Shown: positions 23,294 through 33,436 of the stretch, one piece after another | How the letters are laid out: each line of letters begins with the position of its first letter | Position numbering within the stretch: the first letter of the stretch is position 1 | Position numbers and translations under genes: made by a program | Notes under the pieces: model-generated | Told to the model about the DNA's origin: nothing | Database searches by the model: none | The model's input: only the letters and a program-made list of their open reading frames with translations | Assembly: GCA_020747065.1 (NCBI GenBank) | Contig: JAGMVK010000006.1 | Coordinates: 1,302,001 to 1,366,000, forward strand | Origin: Cadophora sp. MPI-SDFR-AT-0126 | Lineage: Eukaryota > Ascomycota > Leotiomycetes > Helotiales > Ploettnerulaceae | DNA: 64,000 nucleotides | Direction of reading: 5' to 3'

Positions 23294-25223
23294 ATGGATG
23301 ACGGCTTCATAAAGATGGAAAACACAAAGACGTATACGGCGTCAACGTCGACAGTGACGCCGTTACTCACCAGACCAAAGGGCGTGAAGAATTTCCCGAC
23401 GACCAAAGCTTTCGACAGCTTCAGAAGTGGTCCTTCAAATGGCTTTGCGCCAGCCATAGGACAAGATGGCCGCAGTTACAATCCCAAAGCGGCTGCTTAC
23501 AATACAGCAAATACCATTCTCGTACGGAGGCTTAAAGGACGACATCTTCAGATGATTGCCATCGGAGGCTCGATAGGTACCTTTTTCATCCCATCTTTTC
23601 ACGCATCTCACGTGAGCAAAGAGCACCCCGCTGATCCCGAAATCCAGGTACCGGGCTTTTCATCGGCTCAGGATCAGCTCTAGCGACAGGCGGTCCTGCA
23701 TCTCTTCTACTTGCATTTATTTTGATCGGAGCTGTGTTGTTCTGCACCGTTCAGGCGTTGGGAGAGATGGCTGTGACTTTTCCTGTGGCGGGGAGTTTCT
23801 CGGCTTTTGCCACGCGCTTCATCGACCCTGCGTGGGGTTTTGCCTCGGGTTGGAATTATGCCATGCAATGGGCCATCACGATGCCCTTAGAAGTTATGGC
23901 TGCAGCAATTACTCTCGAATATTGGAATCTGGATTTACCGCAGTGGGCGGCCATCACGATCTTCTTGATACTAATTATTGGCATCAATCTATGTGGGGTC
24001 AAGGTCTATGGAGAAGCTGAATATACCTTCTCGATACTGAAAGTTACAGCTGTGATTGGGTTCATGTGAGTACAGTCCCTATCGGTGTTGGCATATTTGC
24101 TGATTCGTTTAGTATTTTGGGCGTTGTTATCAACTGCGGAGGAACTCAAGACAGTGGATACATCGGAGGAAAATACTGGGCAAACCCTGGAGCTTTCCAT
24201 AACGGCTTCAAAGGATTCTGTAACATCCTCGTAACCGCTGCATTCTCATTCTCAGGAACAGAACTTGTTGGTCTCGCAGCAGCCGAGACTCACAATCCCA
24301 GCAAAGCTTTACCTACCGCCATCAAGCAAGTTTTCTGGCGAATTGCCTTGGTAAGTCTCCTCACACACTCCAATCATTTAAGTATCTAACAAGCACAGTT
24401 CTACATCGTTTCCATAACCATAGTTGGTCTCCTAGTCCCCTACACCGACGAACGCCTCATCGGCCGCAACAACGTGGACTCCAAAGCATCCCCCTTCATC
24501 ATCGCCATCCAATCCGCCGGCATCCAGGGTCTCGACAGCGTCATGAACGCCGTCGTAATGATCGCCGTCCTCTCCGTCGCCAACTCCTCCATGTACGGCG
24601 CAACCCGAACTCTCCAAGCCCTCGGCGAGCAAGGCCAGGCACCGCGAATCGTCGCCTATGTCGACCGCAAAGGTCGTCCTATGGTCGCGATCATCATCTG
24701 CTCTGCTATCGGCCTGCTCTCTTACCTGTACGTCTCGTCCGTGCAAGGCCAGGCTTTCACCTGGCTGCTTGCCCTCTCTGGCCTCTCGAGTATTTTCACT
24801 TGGTGCAGCATCTGCTACGCACACATCCAATTCCGCAAAGCGTGGAAAGAGCAAGGAAATCTCCTCTCCGATCTCGTCTACCAGTCGCCCATCGGCGAGA
24901 TCGGCTCTTGGGTTGGTTTCGTCGCTTTAGTCGCCATTCTCGCCGCGCAGTTCTGGGTAGCTGTCTCGCCGTCTGGAGCGAGCAGTGACCGCACCGCTGG
25001 CGAACAGGCGGTGAACTTCTTCGAGGCGTACTTGGCTATGCCGGTGGTGTTACTATTTTACGGGTATTACAAGATTTGGTATAGGACGAAGTGGGTGCGG
25101 GTGAAGGATATTGATCTGCAGACGGGGAGGAACGAGTTTGAGACTGTGCATGTGAGGAGGCAGTGGAAGGATGATAAGAGTGAGTGGCCAAGGTGGAAGA
25201 TTATTTATAAGACGCTTTGTTGA
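23294..25223 (+). CDS. Amino acid permease of the APC superfamily, fungal YAT/Gap1 type
   Basis: Four exons: 23294-23576, 23649 minus one (23648)-24065, 24113-24350 and 24399-25223, 587 residues. The introns are 71, 47 and 48 bp; all are GT-AG and frame-consistent. Residues 1-85 are a cytosolic tail ending in LKGRHLQMIAIGGSIGTGLF, the classic entry into TM1 of this family. GSGSALATGGPASLLLAF, the TM3-TM4 region with SGWNYAMQWAITMPLE, KVYGEAEYTFSILKV, FSFSGTELVGLAAAETHNP and SSMYGATRTLQALGEQGQAP are all family landmarks. Twelve TM segments are expected. It should be a proton-coupled plasma-membrane importer; substrate range cannot be read from sequence. The first-ATG start fits the usual tail length; the downstream ATG at residue 8 (MENTKT) is an alternative. 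Confidence 0.92.
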
Positions 25224-26614
25224 GCTGGGCTCTGTGATGCGGATGAGTACCTTATCGGCGGAGATCCGGTTGAACACCATCAATCGGGTTTCATTGCTTT
25301 GGGCTTGAATGTATAATATTGACTGATATCGCGGATTTAGAAGATCAGATGCGAGAGATACCACTTACTTAGATATCATTAATGATGTTACGCTTTTCCT
25401 TAGCTGCCTCCACGGTTCGCATTTCGTTCAGCATCACTGCACAGTACTTACGATACTGGTGAATCCCTTTCAACTCGGTTCCATGTATGCTCGGTTGAAG
25501 AGCACGACTGTTTCTTGAAGCAGGTCCTTTGAAGCCTGTCGCCTCAGGAAAAAAAACTTGTCAGTGCATACCTACGCATCTACTGCTGCATCGGCACCGC
25601 ATGATAGAGCTCGACCTAGTCCTTTGCATTCTTCGACTCAGCAGATCGTCAATAGGCCCTCAGCCACTCCTCATCCGACTTCAATATTGCCCTGACCTCA
25701 CATCTCGTCAGGACAAAGGACCCCCAAAAAATAACATCTACAATGTCAGCTCCCCCGGGACGAGCCCATCATTGCCAGCCACTGCCGGAAGAGAAGTAGC
25801 AATAAGAACACAGAACCTCCGAGTTGTTGGAAATCATGCCTGGGCAGGGTGGTCGATGAAGACACGGAAACCAGGAACTTCTCTTCCCTCCCAATCAAGA
25901 ACACGGGAGTCCATCGGACAGCAATCAAAGCGTCTGTCAAGAAATCGCGACTATCTCTAAGTGTCCTAATCCGTATCGAAAGCTCATAAAGTTTCCTAGG
26001 TGCCTTTGCTTCTGGACAGATCATCCTTATTGTGGCGAGCCTCGGATGATTTGCTTGCATAGGAAGGAAGTGTTTGGACTAGCAGTTGAAAAGCTGGAAA
26101 ATGCCAAGACAGGATCACTCATCTAAGGATTCATTGATATATCTGCACGGGACATTCCACTATTCCTCATTAAGTCACCGAGCATCCAATAGGATGCCAA
26201 AGTCAGAATGTGGCTGTTTTCTCGCCCTGCTTTGCACCCACCGGCCTTGGCAGCATGCTACCTTTCGCCTAGCTTGCAGCTCAGCTTTTCAGCCTCATCC
26301 ACAGTACAACCTCCGACACACTACAACCTCAAACACGTTCTCAACTGCATATTCCCGAATTTGTGACCTCTATATCACAGTCCGTGGATCGAGAATAGAA
26401 ATCCAGGACAGCTGATATTCACTCGATTGGGAGATCATCGAAAGACATTAGCAGCGACGCTCAAAAACAATACGCGGCCTGCAAGGCTGGAGGATTTCCA
26501 CAATCATAAACGGTCTCGGCTCACACGCTCCTCACGTTGAGTCTGGAACATATTTTTCTAGCGCCGTCAGAGAACAGAGACTCGCAACACTACGAAGGGT
26601 ATTTGACCTACATC
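25224..26614. other. Intergenic region, may hold 5' exons of the next gene
   Basis: No confident gene. Just upstream of the next coding block, an intron-like TTTTTCTAG ends near 26558 and the frame is open from 26510, so an unresolved upstream exon of the 26615-27929 gene is possible. Frames at 25529-25960 and 26086-26415 have no recognisable features. Confidence 0.4.
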
Positions 26615-27929
26615 ATGGATTTGCATACAAATTTCATCCGCACATTGACAATTTCTATTGATGGATCCTTCGACGATCTCAACGATGTAGCCCTCGAATC
26701 GTACAAAGTCTATTTCAGGGAGAAAATATTCCAAGCAGTGGATTGGAGTCATGGGGTCTCCATCCGACCACTTTTCATACTCGCTTTGCATACCGACATC
26801 GGAAACATCATGCATATCCTTTCGATAGTACTCTCAGGCGATTCAATATGTCGTAGGGCTGATCTCAAGGTACGATTTTTACTCCAGCAAGTACCATGTA
26901 CCGCAGAAGAAGTCGGGATTCCTGAGGAAGGTCGTGCGAGCTGGTTAGATGGTCTGATTGATCTAGTACTCACTTTGCTATTATGTCTACCAGTTGGTCG
27001 GGATGCTCCGCTCGTCACAAGGAGGGCTGCGAAAACGCGCATGAGCATGCCAACAGCGCAATGGAAAGAGCATACCACTTTCCAAGAATTTGTCGCGAGC
27101 CAGTTTCCTGAGCCGACAGAGGATTATTATGATGAAGTGACTCTACCGACTTCTGTCCTGAAAGCTGTAATGCTGGAGCGGAATCTCGGGATACGAGTGC
27201 AATGGACTCACGACTTTCGAGAACATCTCTCATTTGATCACAAGCTGCACACGTTGAAGATTTTTGCTTTAAGATATTATATCACAGACCTTGGGGAAAG
27301 GTTCGTGAAGTGCGGGTTTTCTTGTTACCTTACCCTATTCAGATCCCGCGCTGCTTATTTGGAATACTTTGGAATACTGATATGTGAACAGGAGGACACC
27401 CATCTTTCCCAAGAGATTGATAGACGAGTATAACAGAACAATGGATATTCTCTTCCCGGCTTCAGACAGTCAGACACATAGATTCCTCGCAAAGAGACGC
27501 CCTGATCTGGTAACATCGGATTCCTCACCCTCGCTCAAACCCGTATCGAAGATAGTGGGCTTTGGGGACTTCTTCTATTATCGCGAGAAGCTTGTAGACT
27601 TGAACAACTTTGTTGCATCACAGCAGCCAACCACCTCACGTCAACTCTGGAGGAACCGTAGGCCGGCCAATGGGTTGGGTGGACTTCTGGGTAGAGGTGA
27701 TGAGAGACTACCTCATCTCTATTTGGGATCGCTACCTCGTCGATTCAGTGGAAGTACACCTGCTTTGTCGATGCGTACTTATGGAGTATTGAACGAGGAA
27801 GATGCAGATACAGATGCAGATATAGAACCAACGGACGAGCCGCAGTCACAGTCAGCCGACTCGGTGCTAAGAGATCCTGTTCAACAATTGCTGAAGGATC
27901 GCAATCCTCTGCCAACAATCGTTGAATAA
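26615..27929 (+). CDS. Unrecognised fungal protein, C-terminus possibly frameshifted
   Basis: Two exons, 26615-27300 and 27392-27929, with a 91 bp intron (GTTCGT...GAACAG). From ATG 26615 this gives 407 residues; the frame is open back to 26510, so the true N-terminus may lie in an earlier exon. I do not recognise the family with certainty. Visible features are hydrophobic stretches SIRPLFILALHTDIG and WLDGLIDLVLTLLLCL, then SVLKAVMLERNLGIRVQWTH and LFPASDSQTHRFL. FGDFFYYREKLVDLNNF and QLWRNRR follow, and resemble, from memory, the tail of a large group of fungal hypothetical proteins that finish with a Trp-rich hydrophobic helix. Such a helix is present here only in the +1 frame (27650-27792). 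In the used frame the protein instead ends with an acidic tail (EEDADTDADIEP). This may be a real frameshift, a sequencing error or a divergent end. Confidence 0.55.
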
Positions 27930-29030
27930 TGGCATGGAAGGAGATAATGGACGTAGCCTAAGCTCACTAGACACAGTCGATTTTGCGTTAAGAAGGCAAC
28001 TTACATGATGCGACCACAATGCCAATACGCTTTGATGACGTCCGCGGAGGATGATCAGGGAACTTGTACAGGTTTCCTGTCAATAAGGTCGACGTCTCGA
28101 CAATGTTCTTGAGACAAAGCCATCGTATCTCTTATCTCCCGAGAATCGAGTATTTCCATTGGCACTCCACGATACAGGTAACAGCGCGGCAATTGGCAGA
28201 AGGGATACTTCCCGAGCAGTTGGCAAGTGCTTCAATTACATTACGATGCCACTGTCCTCCCAACACAGTCCTTGATGATGGATAACCTCGACTGGAGATA
28301 GCGAGCAAGTTTATCCCGCACTGAAGGGATTATCAGGATATCAAGACGATGAATCTAATAATGGTCGAGTGTTGATTCAAGACTTAGAAGTGTATAAGGA
28401 AGGGTTTGAAGAAATAGTCACTTGGCATGGAAGGATGTGTTGGGTATCTGGGACCACCTAACCCTCCATTTACAACTTCTACTTTTGTAGGGCACCCCAT
28501 TCAATCTAGCAGCAGCGATATCGTGAAACAGAAGTGTTCCTTGCTGGTTGGTTTGCAGGGAGATACCGCCTCTCCTCTCTACATGCCGAAGTTGGTCAAC
28601 CACCTCCGTCAATGACCTAAGTCTTCTCGCCGCAGGAATAGTTGGCAATGACACACCTTCTGGTCTTCCACTGTTGGCTTGAGACTGGTAATCGGCATCA
28701 TCTCTTCCGTAGCAAAGGGCTTGTCCACTCGATTTGCGCACGAAGCCCCGCTGCTTGCGAGAGGGACTGCGAACTCTGCGAGAGCTTGTCCACCAGTTGT
28801 CTGTGGACTTCAAAGAATGTGAACGTCTGAGCATGGAAAACATACATTGATAGCTTGGCTCGAAATCTGCCCTGCCTGTCTGAGAATTTTCTTTGATCAG
28901 GCTAATACCCAAATCCAGACCCATAATATACAATTAATCCCAAAAGTGCTTCACATGGACCATCAAAATGGCCAGTATGTTGCCCATATGCGCCGTACTT
29001 AGAAGCTTCGTATATCCGATTCAGGTGCAT
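27930..29030. other. Intergenic region; one weak minus-strand open frame
   Basis: A 171-codon minus-strand frame at 28418-28933 (starts MYIMGLDLGISLIKEN) is the longest here. It lies downstream of the Smr gene in the same direction. It has no recognisable domain and its Arg/Ser-rich composition is not persuasive, so I do not call it a gene. No other structure is seen. Confidence 0.4.
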
Positions 29031-29962
29031 TTACATAACAACACAGCATCCATCCAGTTTCTTCAATAACTTCGGCAGCAGCTTCTTAGCAAGCTTCTCC
29101 ATCTCGTCATTCTGGCCATTCTGCTGGTTACCGTGTTGCTGCTGCTGACCATGATGTTGCTGTTGACCGTGATTCTGCTGACCAGGGTATCCGCCTTGTT
29201 GATGACCGCCTTGTGGTTGCTGTCCATGATAGCCTCCATGCTGCTGACCCATAGGTGGCATTGTTGCTGGTCCTCCAGCAAGATTAACATACATCCTCCC
29301 AGCATTCTCCTCAGTCGCATATTGAAGGCCCAATTCTCGGCATACTTGTTCGACTCGAGGCTTGATCTTCTGGACGTGGTTCGCGGAATGATTGCCCTTG
29401 CCAACAATGACATGTAAATGCGTCTGTCCATTCTGCTGTGCGTATCTTATCCTTTGCTCAAGGATATCTTCTGCCTCCTCTACGAATTGCCCGTGTAAGT
29501 CGATCGTGTCGTCCGCGACCCGGCCGGGCGCATTGTTCTCGCGGAAGATGAAATCGGATGCCTGCTTGTTGAATTGGTCCATCTTCGCCGCATGTGCCTT
29601 TCCCTCCTCGGACAATTGATGCGCCGCAGCTCCATCGCCTCGTTCGTATGCTTGATGCGCCTGTATGCGACGTCAATTCTATATTCTGTGTTGCGCTCGA
29701 GGTCGTGGAATGGGGAGTGCGACTGGTACATACTTTGTCGAAACACGACGAGCGCTTGCCGGCTTCTTGTCGCGCAAGATCGCGGAGTCGATCGTATTCT
29801 GCTTCAGCATCGCCGCTTGTAGAATGATTGAATGCTGCGACGAGACGTCAGTTCTCAATGTTTGGATCTGCGGGGGAATCGGGAATTGTCCATCTGCGAT
29901 TCTGGACTCCACGCACCTTTGCCCCCGAGACGGGTCATTGGGTAGGAAGCTGAAGAAGCCAT
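29031..29962 (-). CDS. DUF1771-Smr domain protein with C-terminal CaaX box
   Basis: Three exons on the minus strand: 29962-29917, 29834-29734 and 29660-29031, 258 residues. The introns are 82 bp (GTGCGT...CGCAG) and 73 bp (GTATGT...TACAG). Residues 22-90 form the DUF1771 helical region (AEAEYDRLRDLARQEAGKRS, then AHQAYERGDGAAAHQLSEEG). The Smr domain follows (about 98-170), with the DLHG motif at 103-106 and VIVGKGNHS at 134-141; such domains have nuclease or RNA/DNA-binding roles. Residues 178-235 are Gln/Gly/His-rich low complexity. The last residues are GCCVVM: Cys255-Val-Val-Met is a CaaX prenylation signal and Cys254 is available for palmitoylation. The layout matches the yeast YPL199C-type Smr proteins, for which lipidation has been predicted. 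It is expected to sit on a membrane surface. The first exon is short (15 codons), as is common for such genes. Confidence 0.9.
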
Positions 29963-31820
29963 GATTGATGCTGGCGATTATGCGATGAGGAGAGAGAAAG
30001 GAATAAATATGAAGTAGCAATGCCGCCGACTTGTTGTTGCTGTTGTCGTTCAGCGAGACTGGGGAAGTTGGCAGCGGGCTAGCCTCGACTAGCCAGGGTC
30101 CAGTATCAGCTGTACAGGGGCTTTCAGCGATCAGCTTCAGGGATTCGATTGGTGGGCAATACCAAAACATCAGCCTCGTTTGAATGGTTCGCCCCCAAAT
30201 AGTTGTTAAAGGAGGGGAAAATGACTCTGCTATTGAGGCACGCACTTAGATCTGGGAACAACTCCTCCAAATTCAAACCTATGTGAGCATTTTATTGGCT
30301 GTCATTAATGTCTGGAAACATGCTTAAAAGTCGACAAATTTTACCATCACTCCAGAATTGACCTCTATTTACTACTGTTTAGTCAGAAGGCTTTACTCCG
30401 GAAGGACCTACTTGCCTTTAATATTTGACTTTGGCTGAGGTCCGATATTTGCATTTCATTTCCAAGAGATTTGTTCTTGAAGTCACAGTAGGCATAGAAC
30501 TACCCAAGGAAATCTGATGTCCAGCTCAGCCAGCTTTTGCAGATGGAATTGCTTCAACTTTACTTTCACATTGCCAGATGACTCACATTTCTGACAGTCA
30601 TGGAAATTCTGAGTTACTGGGAGAGTCTTGGCATATGTACATCAGTTTTAAGGACTGCCATGGCTGAGAATTCTTCTTGGACAAGGAGGCCACCGCGTAG
30701 TGCCAAAATGCCAGCCAAATCCACCTGCCTAAAAGCAGTGCCTCTGATTTGTAACATAGAAATCCTCAGGTCATATGCCTTAGAACGACTATAGATAAGG
30801 AGTTTAAATTCAACCTCACTCGGCTGTTTGTTCTTCACTCAAAACAGGGCATCGGGTGGAAATTATGAGCCGAAACTGTTTCCTCGCTTAAAAAGGGGGC
30901 TGCATAAATAAACAAAACATTTGTTTTCTTGATATGTTGAGGTCTTCCGCTAGGGCAGTTTCTCTGTTGCATCAAGGAGTATTGTTCGCAAGTCTGTTAC
31001 TCTAGAGTACTTATAATCTAATAGCACTCACAGAAGAGACCCAAGCCGTTTACTAGAAGTTTAAACGAAACGCCAGCGTTGGCAGATCCCACAGTTGTCA
31101 TGCCTATCCGCGTCCACCTTTCTGTTCTCCATTTTTCCAGTGTTAAGGACATAGTCATAACTCTGATTGAATGTTTTGTTCGAAGGGTATTTTCGGTATA
31201 CTACTTCTTGGTAACGCCAAATTGGCCTTGTGTCCAGCACTTGATGTTGCGGGATTCGTCTTTGTGAAGCCGGCTTAAACAAAAAAAAATATGCTTTCGA
31301 CTGGTGAACATGAAACCGCACCTTGCGTACATTCTTGCCAACATCCTGCAAGCTTGTTTCGATAAGGAGGTGTCGAAGCTTCCATAATTCACGGTCACAA
31401 AAGCTTGTGAATGACCTGTAACGGGTAGTTCCGAAACACCCCAGTAAGTAGCAGGAGAAAGTCCACTTAGAATTTCCTTCTACCATATCAACCCTAGTGT
31501 CTTACAGTCGTTGCAAAGTTAAAGAAAATCTTCCAGGCAGTTATTCTTAGCAACCAATCGATCAAATTATGGAGGATCCACATCAGTGCATCTCAAAGTG
31601 ATTACTCATATGTCTTTGCAGCCGCAGTCGGAATATGTTCGGGGCATTGGGGTATCCAGCCACCTTTCGGCTCCAGAGAAAATGCTCGGGGATAAGTAAA
31701 ATCTTGAGAGCCTGAACAGCAGTGATAGGTAGCACATATTTGGAAGGTTGGAAATGATGTTTGGAGTTCCATTGGATATTATTTCGTTGTATTATGTTGT
31801 TGTAGAAGAGATTCTATACG
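29963..31820. other. Intergenic region, poorly coding, more A/T-rich
   Basis: Contains the Smr promoter (a CCAAT box on the minus strand at 30148-30152, about 185 bp upstream of its ATG) and otherwise nothing I can assign. The longest frame (31061-31486, minus, 141 codons) lacks domains and has the composition of random A/T-rich sequence. There are no terminal repeats or transposase motifs. Confidence 0.45.
30148..30152 (-). promoter_or_regulatory. CCAAT box upstream of the Smr gene
   Basis: ATTGG on the plus strand reads CCAAT in the direction of the Smr gene, about 185 bp before its start codon, a usual distance for the fungal CCAAT-binding complex. A five-base match is weak evidence alone. 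Confidence 0.3.
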
Positions 31821-33308
31821 TTATCGTGAGGAAAGATTGCCCACTCTCTGAATCATGCCTCTCGGCCATTGCATCCAATGTTCCCACTCCCTGCCCAAGT
31901 AATCGCCAATTGTACCAACCATGTAGCCAGGCTTCTCATGCCACCACCACCACTTCCCTCTATTTCTCGACAATAAATACGCAGCAGCAGCATAATAATG
32001 CGCCAGTATGACTAGCGCAATACCGTCCAGTTCGCCAACCAGGTCGACGAATTCAGCAGGGCACAGAGACTGCCACCGCAAGAAGCACGAAAGCAATTCC
32101 TCCAGCACGCTGGGCTGAAGATCTTTGGATGTTGATGTTGAGAGGTAGAGTGTGAGGGATTCGATGCGCTCGACGTAGATTTCCCGGTGTACTAGTGCAG
32201 GTGAATCTTGTGGGAGGTGGTTGAGAAGGCTCATGAATTGAGCGCCAGGTCCCATGCTTGGAGTGACATGTGGCAAAAAGAGCCTTGGTTCAACAAGGAC
32301 TTGGAAGCGACCGTTTTGTGTTGTATCTGGGCGATCGGCTAGTACTGAAGGGATGTAACGGAGGAATGTCAGAGAACTGTCTTCGGCTGGTATGACAAGT
32401 TTGAAGTCGAGGACTGAGCAGGCGTGAAAGCTCAGGAGGAAAGACGTGGCTAGTACCGCGTCTTGGTTGGATTGTGCATTGTTCTGGAAGTCAGCATGGA
32501 AGGCTGTGAGGGCTTCGTGGTGGTGATATTGTTCGAGGAGTTTGTAGTCTGGTTCGGGACCGCTCGTGAGAGAGCAGGGGACTTTTTGGAGGTGGCGTGC
32601 GGAGAGGGTAAGAATGGCATGCATGAGGAAGCTGTGCTGTCGGTCTGTTAGCTACCACATTCTGCAAACTGGTCTGTTTGAGGCATAGTTTCTTACCTGG
32701 AAAGCAAGCTGCATGGCATCTTCAGTCCAAAGCTGCTGTGGCCCGATCAGGTCAAGACTCGTAGTTGACGTAAAATGCATCAGGAGCAAGACGTCTTGGG
32801 TTTCGAACAGTTGGGACTGTTCAACTGGCATTGGAGAAATTCCATGACCTAAGATATCGAAGTTGTTGAAGAACGAGTTGTCGTATTCGAGAGGCGGATG
32901 CTCGCTAAAATTCGAATATGGAGGAGATGGCGTTGACGTGTAGCCAAAATCTGTTTGCATTGAATTTACTGATGTAGCTGATGTGGTTGAAGGAGAGCTG
33001 GATTCTGCCGTGGAGGGTAACGAGAAAGTGTTGACGGAACTCTTCCATTTGGGCACATCATTCGTGGGGTAGACACATGCCTGAGACGATGCTTTACATT
33101 TGGTACATTTCGGTCGTTGTTCATCGCACTGGGTCAAGTTAGTCGACCTAAACAGGCACCTGTAGGAAAGAAATACCTTAATTCGCTTCTGCTTGCAAGC
33201 CATACAGCCTAGCCTTGATTTTCCATTTGACTTGCGAGTTCTGACTGTGGGGATATGTTCAGACGGACCAGCCTCGCTCCGGTACATTTTTCGTCTGGCA
33301 GTTGTCAT
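31821..33308 (-). CDS. Zn(II)2Cys6 transcription factor, Upc2/Ecm22-like architecture
   Basis: Three exons on the minus strand: 33308-33177, 33128-32697 and 32636-31821, 459 residues. The first intron (48 bp, GTATTT...CCCAG) splits the zinc cluster between its second and third conserved stretches. The second is 60 bp (GTAAGA...GACAG). Cysteines 35, 38, 45, 52, 55 and 62 give CX2CX6CX6CX2CX6C, preceded by a basic RTRKSNGKSRLG. A Ser/Thr/Pro linker follows, then DVLLLMHFTSTTSLDLIG and QLAFQHSFLMHAILTLSARHL, characteristic of the C-terminal domain of sterol-uptake-regulator-like proteins. The end YLGREWEHWMQWPRGM also fits that class. True Upc2 binds sterol; most paralogs of this architecture have unknown targets. 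It stands alone in a gene-poor stretch with no obvious target gene beside it. Confidence 0.88.
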
Positions 33309-33390
33309 GGGTCTCCTTTCCCGAGCACAATGTCACCCTCAGTGCTATGGAGTATGACGAGTAATACCGATGGTTCGAGGAAGGTATCCC

Positions 33391-33436
33391 CCAATTGGCT
33401 GGTTGTGATTGGTAAAAAAAAGTTCCGATATATAAA
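33391..33436 (-). promoter_or_regulatory. Core promoter elements of the Upc2-like regulator
   Basis: Reading in the gene's direction there is a TATATA-type element at 33429-33436, then CCAAT boxes at 33408-33412 and 33391-33398 (the latter, CCAATTGG, reads CCAAT on both strands). They lie 83-128 bp upstream of the ATG at 33308. Confidence 0.35.

Noticed and set aside
28418..28933. 171-codon minus-strand frame downstream of the Smr gene
   Set aside because: Plausible length but no domain, no splice support and Arg/Ser-rich composition; left as intergenic with a note.
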